A stretch of DNA of 12,306 bases from an uncultured Chitinophagaceae bacterium. Its GTDB lineage: Bacteria > Bacteroidota > Bacteroidia > Chitinophagales > Chitinophagaceae. The stretch covers positions 1 through 12,306 of the forward strand of contig CALKVC010000013.1 in the NCBI GenBank assembly GCA_937996595.1. The letters run 5' to 3'. A model generated the notes under the pieces. That model saw nothing but the letters and a program-made list of their open reading frames with translations, did not search any database and had not been told where the DNA came from. Made by a program: the position numbers and the translations under genes. Below, piece after piece: positions 12,002 through 12,306 of the stretch; within the stretch, counting starts at the first letter, position 1; the number at the start of each line of letters is the position of its first letter.

Positions 12002-12306
12002 ATGAACCAGTTTCTGTCATTTGTAAAAAAAGAGTTCCTTCATATTTTTCGTGATATACGCACGATGGTCATCCTGCTGGGAATGCCCGTAGCCCTAATC
12101 GTTATATTTGGATTTGCCCTTACCAATGAAGTGAAGAATTCATCGGTTGTAGTGATCGACTATGCGCAAGATGTCGCCTCACACCAGTTAGTCAATCGCA
12201 TGGAGGCCAGTCGGTATTTCGAAATAGAGAAAGACGTTAGTGACCATCATAAAATTGAAGAATCGTTTAAGGAAGGAAAAGTTAAGCTCGCGATCATATT
12301 TCCTCA
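12002..12306 (+). CDS. ABC-2 family permease, N-terminal part cut by the right window edge
   Basis: An open frame of 101 codons from ATG 12002 to the window edge. It begins MNQFLSFVKKEFLHIFRDIR, the amphipathic N-terminal helix of YbhS/YbhR-type ABC-2 exporter permeases (the 'kEf..i.RD.r' pattern). A first transmembrane segment follows (about residues 22-41, MVILLGMPVALIVIFGFALT), and then a soluble extracytoplasmic region starting VVVIDYAQDVASHQLVNRME, typical of the large periplasmic domain after the first helix. A purine-rich AGAGAAAGG lies directly before the ATG and may act as a ribosome site. This is the membrane channel for the two ATPases. A second permease gene commonly follows in this operon type, but it lies outside the window. 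The substrate is unknown; drugs or other amphipathic compounds are the family's usual cargo. Confidence 0.9.
   Translation, partial: MNQFLSFVKKEFLHIFRDIRTMVILLGMPVALIVIFGFALTNEVKNSSVVVIDYAQDVASHQLVNRMEASRYFEIEKDVSDHHKIEESFKEGKVKLAIIFP

Overview
The window looks like chromosomal DNA of a Bacteroidota species, most likely of the Chitinophagaceae type. The evidence is: near-perfect Bacteroidota promoters (TTTG ... TAnnTTTG) at two loci, no consistent Shine-Dalgarno sequences, a TonB-dependent receptor with an N-terminal carboxypeptidase-regulatory-like domain, a HYC_CC_PP-type small protein, and AT-rich period-7 repeats in spacers. I see no rRNA, tRNA, CRISPR array, insertion sequence or phage gene. 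The taxonomic call is inference.

Left part (1-2872). A secreted protein runs off the left edge on the minus strand. Next to it, also on the minus strand, is a complete exported serine hydrolase of the beta-lactamase/PBP4 fold with a C-terminal DUF3471-like domain. A 537-base spacer (1682-2218) without genes separates it from a 217-residue cytoplasmic protein of unknown function on the plus strand.

Middle (2873-7270). A heptamer repeat tract lies between convergent genes. Then comes an exported ChaN-family protein on the minus strand. Divergent from it are a Cys-rich HYC_CC_PP protein, with a textbook promoter only 10 bases from its ATG, and an 868-residue TonB-dependent receptor carrying an HMA metal-binding domain and further Cys pairs. 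Together these suggest a metal (copper or similar) or haem acquisition or sensing module at the outer membrane. A 16-base palindrome sits in front of the receptor gene.

Right part (7301-12306). This is a compact efflux operon in the order TetR regulator, TolC, HlyD-type lipoprotein adaptor, ABC ATPase 1, ABC ATPase 2, ABC-2 permease (cut by the right edge). It corresponds in type to the enterobacterial CecR-YbhGFSR locus, but has its own TolC and two separate ATPases. The promoter's -7 box abuts a perfect 16-base inverted repeat, which fits TetR autorepression of the whole unit. The two ATPases are degenerate in complementary ways: ABC1 has lost the Q-loop Gln and H-loop His, and ABC2 has lost the LSGGQ signature. 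A heterodimer would therefore have one fully canonical and one fully degenerate ATP site. This asymmetry is the most interesting mechanistic feature of the window.
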